Counted from the first letter of the stretch, positions 35,388-44,382 are shown. The stretch is 64,000 nucleotides of DNA from Arthrobacter_M sp030063245 (GCF_051131705.1 NZ_CP180316.1:2480001-2544000); one strand, 5' to 3'. Made by a program: numbers and translations. Notes: generated by a model from the letters alone, not told the origin.

Positions 35388-35401
35388 GAGGCGGGCGGCT
35401 C

Positions 35402-35920
35402 ATGGCCGGCGATACCAGCACAGCAGATAATTCCGTCCCCGTTCGGGCAGCGGTGGATTTTAACGTGCCCGCCGTCCCTCTGGTGACGACCGAGCGGCAG
35501 CACGCACCAGCGGCCCGGACCAGCGCGGACACCGGGACGCCCGCCAGCGGGGAGAGTTTCTACGCCGCCGTCGGCGGCCACGAAACCTTCGTGAAACTGG
35601 TGCACGTCTTCTATCAGGGCATTGCACAGGACCCGCTGTTGCGGCCGATGTACCCGGAAGACGATCTGGGCCCCGCGGAGGAACGGATGCGCATGTTCCT
35701 CGAGCAGTATTGGGGTGGTCCGAGAACGTATCTGGAACAGCGCGGCCACCCTCGGCTGCGGATGCGCCACATCCCGTTCGCCGTGACGCCGCAGGCCCGC
35801 GACCGCTGGCTGCTGCACATGCGCGCCGGCGTGGCCGCGGTGAATCTACCCCCACTTTACGAGGCAACACTTTGGGACTATCTGGAACGCGCGGCCCACT
35901 CCATGGTGAACTCGGCGTAA
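35402..35920 (+). CDS. Truncated haemoglobin, group II (TrHbO type)
   Basis: These globins bind oxygen and related ligands and are linked to redox and nitrosative protection. The 172-residue protein has the core SFYAAVGGHETFVKLVHVFYQ, the PMYPEDDLGPAEERMRMFLEQYWGGP block, and the proximal histidine H123 (RMRHIPFAV). A disordered extension of about 50 residues precedes the globin fold. GGAGG sits about 9 nt before the ATG. It is likely co-transcribed with the MscS gene. Confidence 0.93.
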   Translation: MAGDTSTADNSVPVRAAVDFNVPAVPLVTTERQHAPAARTSADTGTPASGESFYAAVGGHETFVKLVHVFYQGIAQDPLLRPMYPEDDLGPAEERMRMFLEQYWGGPRTYLEQRGHPRLRMRHIPFAVTPQARDRWLLHMRAGVAAVNLPPLYEATLWDYLERAAHSMVNSA

Positions 35921-36019
35921 GGGCTCCACCCTCCCCTTCGCCACGGTCCGGCGGGCGGCCGGCAGTCCCCACGTGCCGCGGGCAACCGTTTGACGGCCCT
36001 GCTCCTGTGCTGGGACCGG

Positions 36020-36688
36020 TCAGATGATTGCCGCCGGCCGGATCAACACATGCCCGCGTCCGGTGCTCAGGCGCAGCCATCGCTCGGAGCCGAACAACAC
36101 CGCAGTTTCGTCCGGTGCCACGAAACCCAGCGCGTACGCTGCAAAGGCCGCGCCCGCGGGCAGGGCCGGGGCGATGCCGGGAACAGGCCGCCCCCAAACG
36201 GCCGCCCGTGCATTGTTGACGATCATCGCCCCCGGATTCACGGGAATTATCTGTGCCACCTCCCGGACACCGTCCTTGGCCACCCGGATTAGGGTTTCGG
36301 CATCGATTTCCTGCAGCCGATCCCAACCTCCGCGCGGTGCGCTGATACCGGCCCAGGATTCGTGGACCGTCATCGGCGGCACCGCCAGCCGGACGTCGTC
36401 GGCCGCCATTCGCGCCAGACGGTCGGAGACCGCGGCCAACGGCACGGTCACGTCCACGTCAGACGGCGTGTGCAGGGCCATCGTTCGCAGCCCCAGAACC
36501 GTCGGGGTTCCCTCGCCCAGCAGCTTTGGCCGCATCACGCAGACATACGCCGCCAGCACGGAACCGACGGCCTGCAGCCGGACGGCGCCGTCGTCGGCCG
36601 CTCGTGCGCGGGAAATGAAGGTGCGCAGATCCGCTACGGTTCCCGCGTCGGCAAGCTCTAGGATCTGCTGCGCTGTCGACGTTGTCAT
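36020..36688 (-). CDS. Conserved hypothetical protein
   Basis: The 222-residue protein begins MTTSTAQQILELADAGTVADL with helical segments, then mixed strands, and has no membrane segment or motif that I recognise. The start overlaps the end of the thioesterase gene by four bases (ATGA), so the two are translationally coupled, and a role linked to acyl-CoA handling is possible but not shown. Confidence 0.75.
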   Translation of the reverse strand: MTTSTAQQILELADAGTVADLRTFISRARAADDGAVRLQAVGSVLAAYVCVMRPKLLGEGTPTVLGLRTMALHTPSDVDVTVPLAAVSDRLARMAADDVRLAVPPMTVHESWAGISAPRGGWDRLQEIDAETLIRVAKDGVREVAQIIPVNPGAMIVNNARAAVWGRPVPGIAPALPAGAAFAAYALGFVAPDETAVLFGSERWLRLSTGRGHVLIRPAAII

Positions 36689-37278
36689 GAGCGGACCCGT
36701 GCCGTGGAGCCCGCTGCCCTAGAATCCGCTGCAGTAGAGCGCGCCGTCGCAGAGCCCCCTGTAGGGGAGAAATTTGGAGCCGCTTCCACTGCGGCGTCCG
36801 GCCTAGGCCGGCGGCGAAAGGACACCGGATCGCCGAGCCACGTTTCCAGGGCATGGCGCTGGTGGGCACTGAGCCGGACCGGACGCCCCGTCAGGCGGGA
36901 AACCATGACCACACCCGAGCTGGCTTGGGCGTAGATCACGGAGTCGTCCTTCTCCCCCACGGTGTAGCCGAATTCGAAGCTGGAGCCTCCCAGTCGGGTG
37001 ACCCAGATGTTGACGAAGACCGGCTCCGGCCGGAACACCAACGGCGCCAAGTACTCGATCTCATGCCGGCCCACCAAGGTATACAGATCCTCGCCGACCA
37101 GATCGTCAAACGACTCGTCGGGGCCCGTCCCGGGCGCAGCCGCGGCTCCCAGCGGCGTGTGGAAAAGCTGCACCCGTGCGTCCTCCAGATACTGCAGATA
37201 CGTCACGTTATTCACATGTCCGTAGGAATCAATATCGCCGAAGCGGATCTGCAGGGGAATCTGGATCATTGTTGCCAT
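36685..37278 (-). CDS. Acyl-CoA thioesterase, hotdog fold (4HBT family)
   Basis: Proteins of this type hydrolyse acyl-CoA thioesters. The 197-residue protein starts with IQIRFGDIDSYGHVNNVTYL, in which the catalytic aspartate and the HVNN block of the 4HBT family are seen. A Ser/Ala/Arg-rich tail of about 50 residues follows the domain. The ribosome binding site is weak. It is the first gene of a two-gene unit and diverges from tesB, placing two thioesterases back to back. Confidence 0.88.
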   Translation of the reverse strand: MATMIQIPLQIRFGDIDSYGHVNNVTYLQYLEDARVQLFHTPLGAAAAPGTGPDESFDDLVGEDLYTLVGRHEIEYLAPLVFRPEPVFVNIWVTRLGGSSFEFGYTVGEKDDSVIYAQASSGVVMVSRLTGRPVRLSAHQRHALETWLGDPVSFRRRPRPDAAVEAAPNFSPTGGSATARSTAADSRAAGSTARVRS

Positions 37279-37371
37279 TCATCCATCATCCCGCAGCCGC
37301 CCGAAGCCAACCAATCGTGTTTCCTGCCACGAATGTTTGAGCACCTCGGGATTGACACATAGAGTCTTTTC

Positions 37372-38292
37372 ATGACTGACTCCCCCGCGGTACAGGACCC
37401 AATGACCACTCTGCTGGAGCTGCTGGATCTCAGTGAGGCCGATGGAGCCCATACCGACGAGGAAATCTTCGTTGGCGTCTCGCAACCGCAGCCCGCCCGG
37501 CGTGTTTTTGGCGGCCAGGTCCTCTCCCAGTCCCTGATTGCAGCCATCCGGACCGTGGACGAGAATCGGCCGGTGCATTCGATGCACGGATACTTCCTGC
37601 GTCCGGGCGATGCGGACCAGCCGATCACCTTCGGCGTACAGCGGCTGCGCGACGGGCGGTCATTCTCGGCCCGCCGCACCCACGCCTATCAGAACGGCGT
37701 CCCGATCCTGTCCATGATCGCGTCCTTCCAGGTTCCCGATATCGGCATCGACCATCAGGACCAGATGCCGCAGAATGTTCCGGACCCCGATTCCCTGCCC
37801 AGTGCCGCGGAATTGCTGGGCAAATTCGACCACCCGGTCGCTCAGTCCTGGGCCTTCGGGCGTCCGTTTGATATCAGGCACGTCGAGAGCAGCATTTATC
37901 TGAGCGTGGACGGCATCCGCGCGCCTCATCAGGGTGTGTGGATCAAAACCGTTGGTGCCATGCCCGACGACGCCAATCTGCACCGGGCGGCGCTGGCCTA
38001 TGCCAGCGACTACACGCTGCTGGAGCCGACCCTGCGCCGGCACGGCATCAGCTGGATTTCCAAGGGCCTGAGCATTGCCAGCCTGGACCACGCCATGTGG
38101 TGGCACCGCCCGGTCCGCGTTGATGACTGGCTGCTGTATGTCACCGAATCCCCCAGCGCTTCCGGGGCACGCGGACTTAACACCGGTAAAATCTTCAACC
38201 GCGCCGGACAGTTGGTGGCCTCCGTGGCGCAGGAGGGCATGATCCGGGTCCCCGTGGAAACCATAACGGCCGGGGACCAGGGCGCGCCGTGA
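37372..38292 (+). CDS. tesB: Acyl-CoA thioesterase II (TesB family)
   Basis: TesB is a double-hotdog thioesterase acting on medium and long acyl-CoA. The 306-residue protein has VFGGQVLSQSLIAA near residue 45, SMHGYFLRPGD, and the C-terminal catalytic region SLDHAMWWHRP with VAQEGMIR. The Asp and Gln of the Asp-Thr-Gln triad are present; the third position falls in ESPSASGARG. The start has only a weak GAG about 10 nt upstream. It diverges from the 4HBT thioesterase gene. Confidence 0.93.
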   Translation: MTDSPAVQDPMTTLLELLDLSEADGAHTDEEIFVGVSQPQPARRVFGGQVLSQSLIAAIRTVDENRPVHSMHGYFLRPGDADQPITFGVQRLRDGRSFSARRTHAYQNGVPILSMIASFQVPDIGIDHQDQMPQNVPDPDSLPSAAELLGKFDHPVAQSWAFGRPFDIRHVESSIYLSVDGIRAPHQGVWIKTVGAMPDDANLHRAALAYASDYTLLEPTLRRHGISWISKGLSIASLDHAMWWHRPVRVDDWLLYVTESPSASGARGLNTGKIFNRAGQLVASVAQEGMIRVPVETITAGDQGAP

Positions 38293-38410
38293 TCTGCCTC
38301 CGTCGCTTCATATGGTGCGGACAAGTCGTGGCCGACGAGTCAGTGCCGTCGAGTCAGTGCCGATAACGCAGAGCCGATAACGCAGTGCAAAGAAAGCAAT
38401 GCGGAGAACG

Positions 38411-38439
38411 CAATGGCCGGTCCACGGGACCGGCCATTG
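38411..38439. terminator. Hairpin between tesB and ettA
   Basis: CAATGGCCGGTCC and GGACCGGCCATTG are perfect 13-bp arms with a 3-base loop, placed between two converging genes. Upstream, GAGTCAGTGCCG and GCCGATAACGCAG are each present twice (38338-38383). Confidence 0.88.
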
Positions 38440-38492
38440 CTGTCGCCGGCTACGTTCGCCGTCGTACTCCTCCCGCGGAGTACTCCGCGGGC

Positions 38493-40175
38493 CTAGCCGC
38501 GGGTGAGCCGGCGATGCGTCACACTGTGCGGCCGGGCGGCGTCGGCACCGAGGCGCTCGATCTTATTGGCCTCATACGAGTCGAAGTTCCCCTCGAACCA
38601 ATACCAGCTGGCCGGACTGTCATCGGTGCCTTCATAGGCCAGGATGTGGGTTGCCACCCGGTCCAGGAACCAACGATCGTGCGAGACGACGACGGCGCAA
38701 CCGGGGAAATCGAGCAGCGCATTTTCCAGGCTGCTCAGCGTTTCGACGTCCAGGTCGTTAGTGGGCTCATCGAGCAGCAGCAGGTTTCCGCCCTGCTTCA
38801 GGGTCATCGCCAGATTCAGCCGGTTGCGTTCACCACCGGAGAGCACGCCTGCCTTCTTCTGCTGGTCAGGTCCCTTGAAACCGAAGGCGGCAACATAGGC
38901 ACGGGAGGGCATCTCAACCTGGCCCACTTGGATATAGTCCAGGCCGTCGGAAACAACCTCCCACAAGGTCTTGTTCGGGTCGATCCCGCCGCGGCTCTGG
39001 TCCACGTACGAGACCTTCACGGAGTCGCCGACCTTGAGTTCGCCGCCGTCGAGCGGTTCCAGACCGACAATCGTCTTGAACAACGTCGTCTTGCCAACGC
39101 CGTTGGGCCCGATGACGCCGACGATTCCGTTGCGCGGCAGGCTGAAGGACAGCCCGTCGATCAGCACGCGGTCCTCGTACCCCTTCTGCAGGTTCTTCGC
39201 CTCAAGCACCACGCCGCCCAAGCGCGGGCCGGGCGGAATCTGGATCTCCTCGAAGTCCAGTTTCCTGGTACGGTCCGCCTCGGCGGCCATCTCCTCGTAC
39301 CGGGCCAGACGCGCCTTGGACTTGGTCTGGCGGCCCTTGGCGTTGGAACGGACCCAATCCAATTCCTCCGTCAGGCGCTTCGCCTGCTTCGCGTCCTTCT
39401 TGCCCTGGACCTCCAGACGAGCACGCTTCTTCTCCAGATAGGTGGAGTAGTTGCCCTCATAGGGGTACAGATGGCCGCGGTCAACCTCGGCGATCCACTG
39501 CGCCACGTGGTCCAGGAAGTACCTGTCGTGGGTGACGGCAAGCACGGCGCCGGCGTAGCTGGTCAGATGCTGCTCCAGCCACAACACACTTTCCGCATCC
39601 AAGTGGTTGGTTGGCTCGTCCAGCAGCAGCAGGTCCGGCTTCTGCAGCAGCAGCTTGCACAAGGCCACGCGGCGGCGCTCACCACCGGAGAGCACCGTGA
39701 CATCCGCGTCACCCGGGGGGCAGCGCAACGCATCCATGGCCTGTTCCAGCTGAGAATCCAGATCCCAGGCATCCGCCGCGTCAATGGCCTCCTGCAGCTT
39801 GCCCATCTCCGCGAGCAGCACATCAAAGTCAGCGTCAGGGCTGGCCATTTCTTCGGAAATCTCGTTAAAACGCTGAATCTTGCCGTGGATCCCGGCAACG
39901 CCCTCCTGGACATTGCCCAGAACGGTCTTTTCCTCATTTAATGGCGGCTCCTGCAGCAGAATCCCCACCGTGTATCCGGGGCTCAGCCGCGCCTCACCAT
40001 TGGAAGGCGTATCGAGTCCGGCCATAATCTTCAAAATGGTGGACTTACCAGCACCGTTCGGCCCCACGACGCCGATCTTGGCGCCGGGGAAGAACGACAT
40101 GCTTACGTCGTCAAGGATTACTTTTTCGCCAACAGCCTTACGGGCCTTGGTCATTGTGTAGATAAATTCCGCCAT
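38493..40175 (-). CDS. ettA: ABC-F ATPase, energy-dependent translational throttle protein
   Basis: EttA binds the ribosomal E site and gates the first peptide bonds according to the energy state. The 560-residue protein has two ABC cassettes: Walker A GPNGAGKST at 38-46 and GPNGVGKTT near 350, signatures LSGGERRRVAL and LSGGERNRLNL, and Walker B LLLLDEPTNHLDAE and LLLLDEPTNDLDVE. A charged linker (EVQGKKDAKQAKRLTEELDW) lies between them. Size and linker match EttA rather than drug-resistance ABC-F proteins. No membrane domain is present. Confidence 0.96.
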   Translation of the reverse strand: MAEFIYTMTKARKAVGEKVILDDVSMSFFPGAKIGVVGPNGAGKSTILKIMAGLDTPSNGEARLSPGYTVGILLQEPPLNEEKTVLGNVQEGVAGIHGKIQRFNEISEEMASPDADFDVLLAEMGKLQEAIDAADAWDLDSQLEQAMDALRCPPGDADVTVLSGGERRRVALCKLLLQKPDLLLLDEPTNHLDAESVLWLEQHLTSYAGAVLAVTHDRYFLDHVAQWIAEVDRGHLYPYEGNYSTYLEKKRARLEVQGKKDAKQAKRLTEELDWVRSNAKGRQTKSKARLARYEEMAAEADRTRKLDFEEIQIPPGPRLGGVVLEAKNLQKGYEDRVLIDGLSFSLPRNGIVGVIGPNGVGKTTLFKTIVGLEPLDGGELKVGDSVKVSYVDQSRGGIDPNKTLWEVVSDGLDYIQVGQVEMPSRAYVAAFGFKGPDQQKKAGVLSGGERNRLNLAMTLKQGGNLLLLDEPTNDLDVETLSSLENALLDFPGCAVVVSHDRWFLDRVATHILAYEGTDDSPASWYWFEGNFDSYEANKIERLGADAARPHSVTHRRLTRG

Positions 40176-40227
40176 GCATCAAGGCTAGCCGGTGCCGGAG
40201 CATAATTCACATTCCCCGCACCTGACG

Positions 40228-40270
40228 GTCCCGGTCTGCGGCCGGCCCAGTCCCGGTCTGCGGCCGGCCC
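40228..40270. repeat. 21-bp direct repeat between ssb and ettA
   Basis: The 21-bp sequence beginning GTCCCGGTCTGCGG occurs at 40228-40248 and 40250-40270, two perfect copies separated by one base. Each contains GGCCGGCC, so the pair could also fold. Confidence 0.85.
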
Positions 40271-40272
40271 TA

Positions 40273-40848
40273 CTAATAAGGCGGGTCAGCCGCCAGAACC
40301 TCCCCCGTTGACTCGTTCACCAGTCCGACACCGTCCAGCGCGGACACATCATCAGGAACGTCCAACGCCCCCGTTCCCTGCTCGTCAGTAGAGTCCGTCG
40401 CCGATCCGGACCCGCCGTCCTGACCAGGGCCACCGCCCTCCTTCAGCCCACCGTCGTCCTCTGCGGGAGCAGCCGCCTCCTTGCGTGGCGCGGTACTGCG
40501 CTGGAAAACCGCAGTTCCCCAGAACAAGTCGTGGCCCAACGTGTCGGCATCAAGGTCGGCCGATGTCCCGGTCTTCCCGTCGTCCTTGATCCACTGCCGC
40601 AGTTTCAGCCTGCCGGTCACGATGACCCGCTGACCCTTATTGACGCTGAAGGCCGTGTTCTGGGCCAGCTGGCGGAACGTGGAGACGTGATACCAATTGG
40701 TGTCTCCGTCCACCCACTCGTTGGTGGCTTTGTCCTGCTTCCGCTCAACGGACCCCAGCTCAAAGCTCGCTATACATACGCCCGCGTCTGTGGTGAAGCG
40801 CCGAACCTCGGTTGCAACGAACCCCCGGACCGTAATCACATCGCTCAT
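40273..40848 (-). CDS. ssb: Single-stranded DNA-binding protein, second-type paralogue
   Basis: The 191-residue protein has the OB fold of SSB: VITVRGFVATEVRRF, then WYHVSTFRQLAQNTAFSVNKGQRVIVTGRLKLRQW. The C-terminal tail is Gly/Asp-rich but ends in VLAADPPY and lacks the DDDIPF-like acidic tip that replicative SSB uses to recruit partners. It is therefore probably the accessory (SsbB-like) paralogue linked to recombination or DNA uptake. GAGGAAAGG lies upstream of the ATG at 40848. ettA follows in the same direction after about 100 bp. Confidence 0.9.
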   Translation of the reverse strand: MSDVITVRGFVATEVRRFTTDAGVCIASFELGSVERKQDKATNEWVDGDTNWYHVSTFRQLAQNTAFSVNKGQRVIVTGRLKLRQWIKDDGKTGTSADLDADTLGHDLFWGTAVFQRSTAPRKEAAAPAEDDGGLKEGGGPGQDGGSGSATDSTDEQGTGALDVPDDVSALDGVGLVNESTGEVLAADPPY

Positions 40849-41098
40849 CGCTATGCCTTTCCTCGTGCCACCGATGGCGGCCCTGTGCAGATGCTTCAAG
40901 CAAACTGCGCGGCAGACTTGCTGGCCAGAGGCGACGCACCTTCTGTGTGGATGCTGCTCGGCATCTTGACCTGTGGAGGAGGGAACATGATGATGGAGCT
41001 CGAGGAAAAGCGGGGACGGCTGCCCTGTGCGCGGGACGCAGCCTCCCTGACAATGGCCGGACCGCTGATCAGCCCAATCACTGTTGCTGGCGGGAAAG

Positions 41099-41171
41099 TG
41101 CCCCCGACGCGACTCGAACGCGTAACCTACGGATTAGAAGGCCGTTGCTCTATCCATTGAGCTACGGGGGC
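41099..41171 (-). tRNA. tRNA-Arg (anticodon TCT)
   Basis: Acceptor GCCCCCG pairs with CGGGGGC, discriminator A. The anticodon loop CTTCTAA gives TCT. The D-arm GCTC/GAGC and T-arm GCG-TTCGAGT-CGC are present. The last pair of the anticodon stem (C-T) is mismatched. CCA is not encoded. Confidence 0.93.
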
Positions 41172-41888
41172 GACCTTGAAATACTACTACGTGGCCCCGC
41201 CCACCACGCTCACGACAGGCGGCGGCAGCAGGGCAGCTTTCACCGGTCCCCTGAATAATTCCCGTTGATGGCGCCACAGCGCGCCATCGGCTGACCTCTT
41301 GAGTCTGGGCAATCCGTAAACGTAAGCCGCCCTTGCACTTGACCGGATCGGTGGCCCCGACACCAGCACCGCATCTGGGACAGGACAATGACCATGTTGA
41401 CCGGTGGACAGCAGAGCCCGAACGAACCGGACGCTAACGGAATCACTTATACAGGCCCAGCTAGGCCGCCAACTGTTCCTCGAATTCGCAGGCTCCGGTG
41501 ATCCAGGGGAGGCCAGGAAAGACGGAACCGTAGCTGTCGGCTGGATCCTCCAGAACGGTAGCGCTCACCGAATTTAACCGCAGACCCGGACGCTCCGGGC
41601 CTGCAGGCTCGAATCGAAGGGCGGATGAGCTTGCGTTCAAGCGTCACCATGTATGGGTCAATGGTTACGTCCAGGCCAGAACCCACGGGGATGTCGCTGG
41701 TAGAAGCACATGATCCGCTGCTTGCCGAGGACTTCACTGCCGTCGGTCCGCTCGGCATTGTCCTCAGCAAGCAGGACTGACTGCGGCGCTACGCCAACGG
41801 CCGACGGAATAGTCCGGGTAACCCTGATAGTGGACGGCGATGGAAAACTGGCGGGCGCACATGTGAGCGCGATCGGCGCGCGGCCCAC
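41172..41888. other. Gene-poor stretch with possible coding remnants
   Basis: I see no intact gene here. On the minus strand, 41461-41645 can be read as a C-terminal piece containing SATVLEDPADSYGSVFPG and ending EFEEQLAA before a stop codon; the matching upstream part lies in another frame (VTIDPYMVTLERKLI). The family is not recognised. Some plus-strand codons near 41700-41790 also look coding (AHDPLLAEDFTAVGP) but end quickly. Confidence 0.4.
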
Positions 41889-42215
41889 CCGAATTTATCC
41901 TTCAGGCAGCCGCTGGGTCCTTCCTGGCCGCCGGCGGAAAGGCTGTCCCAGAACCTGTCGACCTCTTCCTGCGTTTCAACAACTGATGTGGAACGATATG
42001 GCCTCGCTGAACGTGAATTCCGGACCACCGTTGAGTGCCACGAATTCCTGCCCCTCAAGTACAAAGTTAATGGTCATCGCCTGCCCTTCCGGCCCCGGCC
42101 CGACCTTGCCGTACCGGGCAACACTCAAGATCTCTGAATTCCTGAATATCGACGTATAGAACTGCGCCACAACCGGCGGGAATTCGCCCGGAACCAACCG
42201 CACTGCCGGCTGCAC
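41889..42215 (-). pseudogene. VOC/PhnB-like protein remnant
   Basis: The minus strand reads VAQFYTSIFRNSEILSVARYG, then NFVLEGQEFVALNGGPEF and FSEAISFHISC, after which one extra T shifts the frame and the protein continues as ETQEEVDRFWDSLSAGG and CLKDKFGW. These are the consecutive blocks of PhnB-like (3-demethylubiquinone methyltransferase-like) VOC proteins. The C-terminal third is missing and unrelated sequence follows. No normal start codon is apparent. It is a decayed, truncated gene. Confidence 0.8.
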
Positions 42216-42563
42216 CTCTTTAGGGTGGCGCCGGCGCAGCGGAAAGGAAATACGTCAGCACGACGGCGGCGCGCCGGTGTAGGCGCTACCCACCGTCGTC
42301 GCTCGTCCTCATGAGCACCGCGGTTTCGGGCCGCCACGGTGCCGAGGCCGGGTCCGCCGGCGGTTCGCGGGCCGGACACAACAGGATCAGCGGCGGCGCC
42401 TTGATCAGAACCGTCAGGCTGTGCCGGCGGAGGTTTTCAGGGTCCCAGCCGACGAGGTTAAGGCAGTGGTAGCCGACGACGGCGGGCCGGGGCTGAGCCT
42501 ATGCGTTCCCATCGTGGTTCCCACGCTCGTGGAGGTGGCCCGTGATCCCGGTCTGGTCCGGGC
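42216..42563 (+). other. Possible Asp23/Gls24-cluster remnant in a gene-poor gap
   Basis: No intact gene is visible. From about 42425 the plus strand can be read as VPADEVKAVVADDGGPGLSL and then VPIVVPTLVEVARDPGLVRAW before a stop codon at 42567-42569. This resembles one of the accessory proteins found beside actinobacterial Asp23/Gls24 envelope-stress genes, but the start is lost and the assignment is tentative. Confidence 0.3.
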
Positions 42564-42974
42564 GTGGTGATCCTCCTTATTCTCCTCTGGATCGGCACCG
42601 AGACGGTGTTGTCAATGACCGGCCGCACGGCGCTGCTGGTGTCGCCGCCGACGATCGGTCCTTGGCTGTCCGGACTTCCCGGGTCGGGTCTGGCCGCGCG
42701 GCGCCGGCTGGACGACACCGGGGACACCCTCGCCGGGGTGGTGATCGGAAGATATCGTCTGCAGGGGGAACTCGAGGTGCCCGGCGCCCCCATCGGTGCT
42801 GAAGTCAACATGACAGCGTTCTGGGGTCACCACCTGCCCAGCCTGTCCGCCGGACTCCGACAAACGCTGGCGGATGCCTTGGCCACCCACACCAAACTGA
42901 ATTTCGCAGCCATCGATATCAGCATCACCGACCTGCGGGAGGACTCCGGCCCAGATGAAGGGACGAGCGCATGA
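42564..42974 (+). CDS. Small hypothetical protein, possibly of an Asp23/Gls24-type cluster
   Basis: From a GTG at 42564 the frame gives 136 residues: a hydrophobic N-terminal segment (VVILLILLWIGTETVLSMTG), a Gly/Arg-rich middle, and a C-terminal part (LRQTLADALATHTKLNFAAI then DISITDL) resembling the ends of Asp23/Gls24-like proteins. It overlaps the preceding remnant and may itself be a mosaic. Its stop codon overlaps the next start by four bases. I cannot assign a function. Confidence 0.4.
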   Translation: MVILLILLWIGTETVLSMTGRTALLVSPPTIGPWLSGLPGSGLAARRRLDDTGDTLAGVVIGRYRLQGELEVPGAPIGAEVNMTAFWGHHLPSLSAGLRQTLADALATHTKLNFAAIDISITDLREDSGPDEGTSA

Positions 42975-43225
42975 GGATTACCGATGAGCTGCACGGGCTG
43001 ATCCTTGGGCTGGACGGCGTCAGCACCGTCTTCCCGGCCGATCCGTCGTGGCGAACCGCGGTCGGCCGCCTGGCCGCAACCCTGACGCCCGGAGCCTCGG
43101 CGCCGGAGCCGGCCATCGTGGATCTGCGGATCGCTGATTCCCTGGCCACCGTGCGAATCCAGGCCGGACCGATGGGGGCCCATGCCGGGTCGTGTGGTAA
43201 TCACCGTTTCGCAGCAAGCCGCTGA
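42971..43225 (+). CDS. Small hypothetical protein, probably truncated
   Basis: The 84-residue frame starts MRITDELHGLILGLDGVSTV followed by FPADPSWRTAVGRL, and is coupled to the previous frame by ATGA. The first 60 residues resemble small proteins encoded next to Asp23/Gls24 genes in actinobacteria. After VRIQAGPMG the sequence (AHAGSCGNHRFAASR) looks like out-of-frame tail, so the gene is probably truncated. Confidence 0.4.
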   Translation: MRITDELHGLILGLDGVSTVFPADPSWRTAVGRLAATLTPGASAPEPAIVDLRIADSLATVRIQAGPMGAHAGSCGNHRFAASR

Positions 43226-43337
43226 AATGCTTTGGAAATCCTGATGCCGGCGGCCGGTCTGCCCGTCAGGCCGCCGGAACGGGATCGTTTGGCTATATCG
43301 AAGAGCGCCGAACGGATGGAACCCGGGGTGAGGATCC

Positions 43338-43690
43338 ATGAATGTGTTCCACAGACATAGCGTCCGCGGACTACTTGCAAAACCTCATTCTCGACAGTAA
43401 GGACGTTGAGGATCTCCTTAACGGCATCGCCGGATTCTCGGCGCGGAGGGCGAGGTGGTCTGCGGCGTCACGCTCCCGCGAAGGAAGCGGGCGAGGACCG
43501 TGGCCAGCAGCGGCCAACGAGCACTCGAGATGGACGAAATCCAGTACAGCTACGACGACGGGCCGTGTCTTAGCGCTTCCCGGGAACGCATCACCCAGCC
43601 GGAATCAGCCTGGCCGAGAATTGTGTGTCGCAGACCGCCACCGCACTGCGGTTGATGGTGCGTTTTGCCAGAACGGCGGCTGAAGATCCA
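43338..43690 (+). pseudogene. GAF-ANTAR regulator remnant
   Basis: Three frames give successive pieces of one protein: LQNLILDSKDVEDLLNGIAG (N-terminal helix), VCGVTLPRRKRARTVASSG with DEIQYSYDDGPCLSASRE (GAF core), and then SQTATALRLMVRFARTAAED, which normally lies near the start of the ANTAR linker. The rest of GAF and the whole RNA-binding ANTAR domain are absent. Such proteins are antiterminators in actinobacteria; this copy is dead. Confidence 0.8.
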
Positions 43691-43890
43691 CCAGGCAGCA
43701 CCCGCGGAATCCCTCGTGGAATCCCCCCGGGAAATCATGTCGACGGGAATGCCGCGGCGACTTATCATTGGAAGACACGGTCGGTGAAGGTGAATGCACC
43801 TGCCGCGTGAGTTTCATGCAACACGGAAGGTGGCCGGCGCTGCCGGATTCCAGGGCGCAGTCGACCGCGGGTAATGCCGAGGAGGATCCC

Positions 43891-44313
43891 ATGGCTGAGA
43901 CGAACGCGCCGAAAGGCGACCGCATAGGCAACGATTACCAGCGTGGCCCGAATCCCGATCCGGGCGGCGCGATCGATACGGGCGACAGCGCGGTGCCGCC
44001 GTATGAGGACAGAAGCGACGGGAACAACCGACCTAGGGACGGAACTGCCCGGGCCATGGGCAGCAAGGCGCCGCTGAAAGAGCCCGCCCAGCCCGGATCG
44101 GATACAACGCCGGAGGACGCTGCAATGGCTCCCAAAGATGTGGGCGAGAGCATCGGGCGGCGCGGCGAGGACGTGGCGGACAAGGACGGCAAAGAGTCGG
44201 GCAGGGAAGATACCGGCCGCAAAGGCAAGACAGCGCGCCCAACGGGGACGTCCGGGCCGCGTGACGAGACCAGCATCCAGCCTCAGGAGGGCAATACCGG
44301 AAAGTCCAGCTGA
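43891..44313 (+). CDS. Small hydrophilic, probably disordered protein
   Basis: The 140-residue protein is rich in Gly, Asp, Lys, Pro and Glu, has no hydrophobic segment or cysteine, and starts MAETNAPKGDRIGNDYQRGP. GAGGAGG lies about 6 nt before the ATG at 43891, which decides the start within a longer open frame. Composition resembles hydrophilins and other stress-related disordered proteins; no function is known. It converges with katE across a strong hairpin. Confidence 0.75.
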   Translation: MAETNAPKGDRIGNDYQRGPNPDPGGAIDTGDSAVPPYEDRSDGNNRPRDGTARAMGSKAPLKEPAQPGSDTTPEDAAMAPKDVGESIGRRGEDVADKDGKESGREDTGRKGKTARPTGTSGPRDETSIQPQEGNTGKSS

Positions 44314-44382
44314 TGTCCTGAGCTGCTGTCTGTCCGGAGCCACCCTCGGACGTGAGTCACTGTCGGGTGGGCGTGAGCCACT

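Noticed and set aside
38493..40175. Drug-resistance ABC-F protein or drug exporter
   Set aside because: The size, the linker and the lack of membrane segments fit EttA; it has no features of the antibiotic-resistance ABC-F subgroups.
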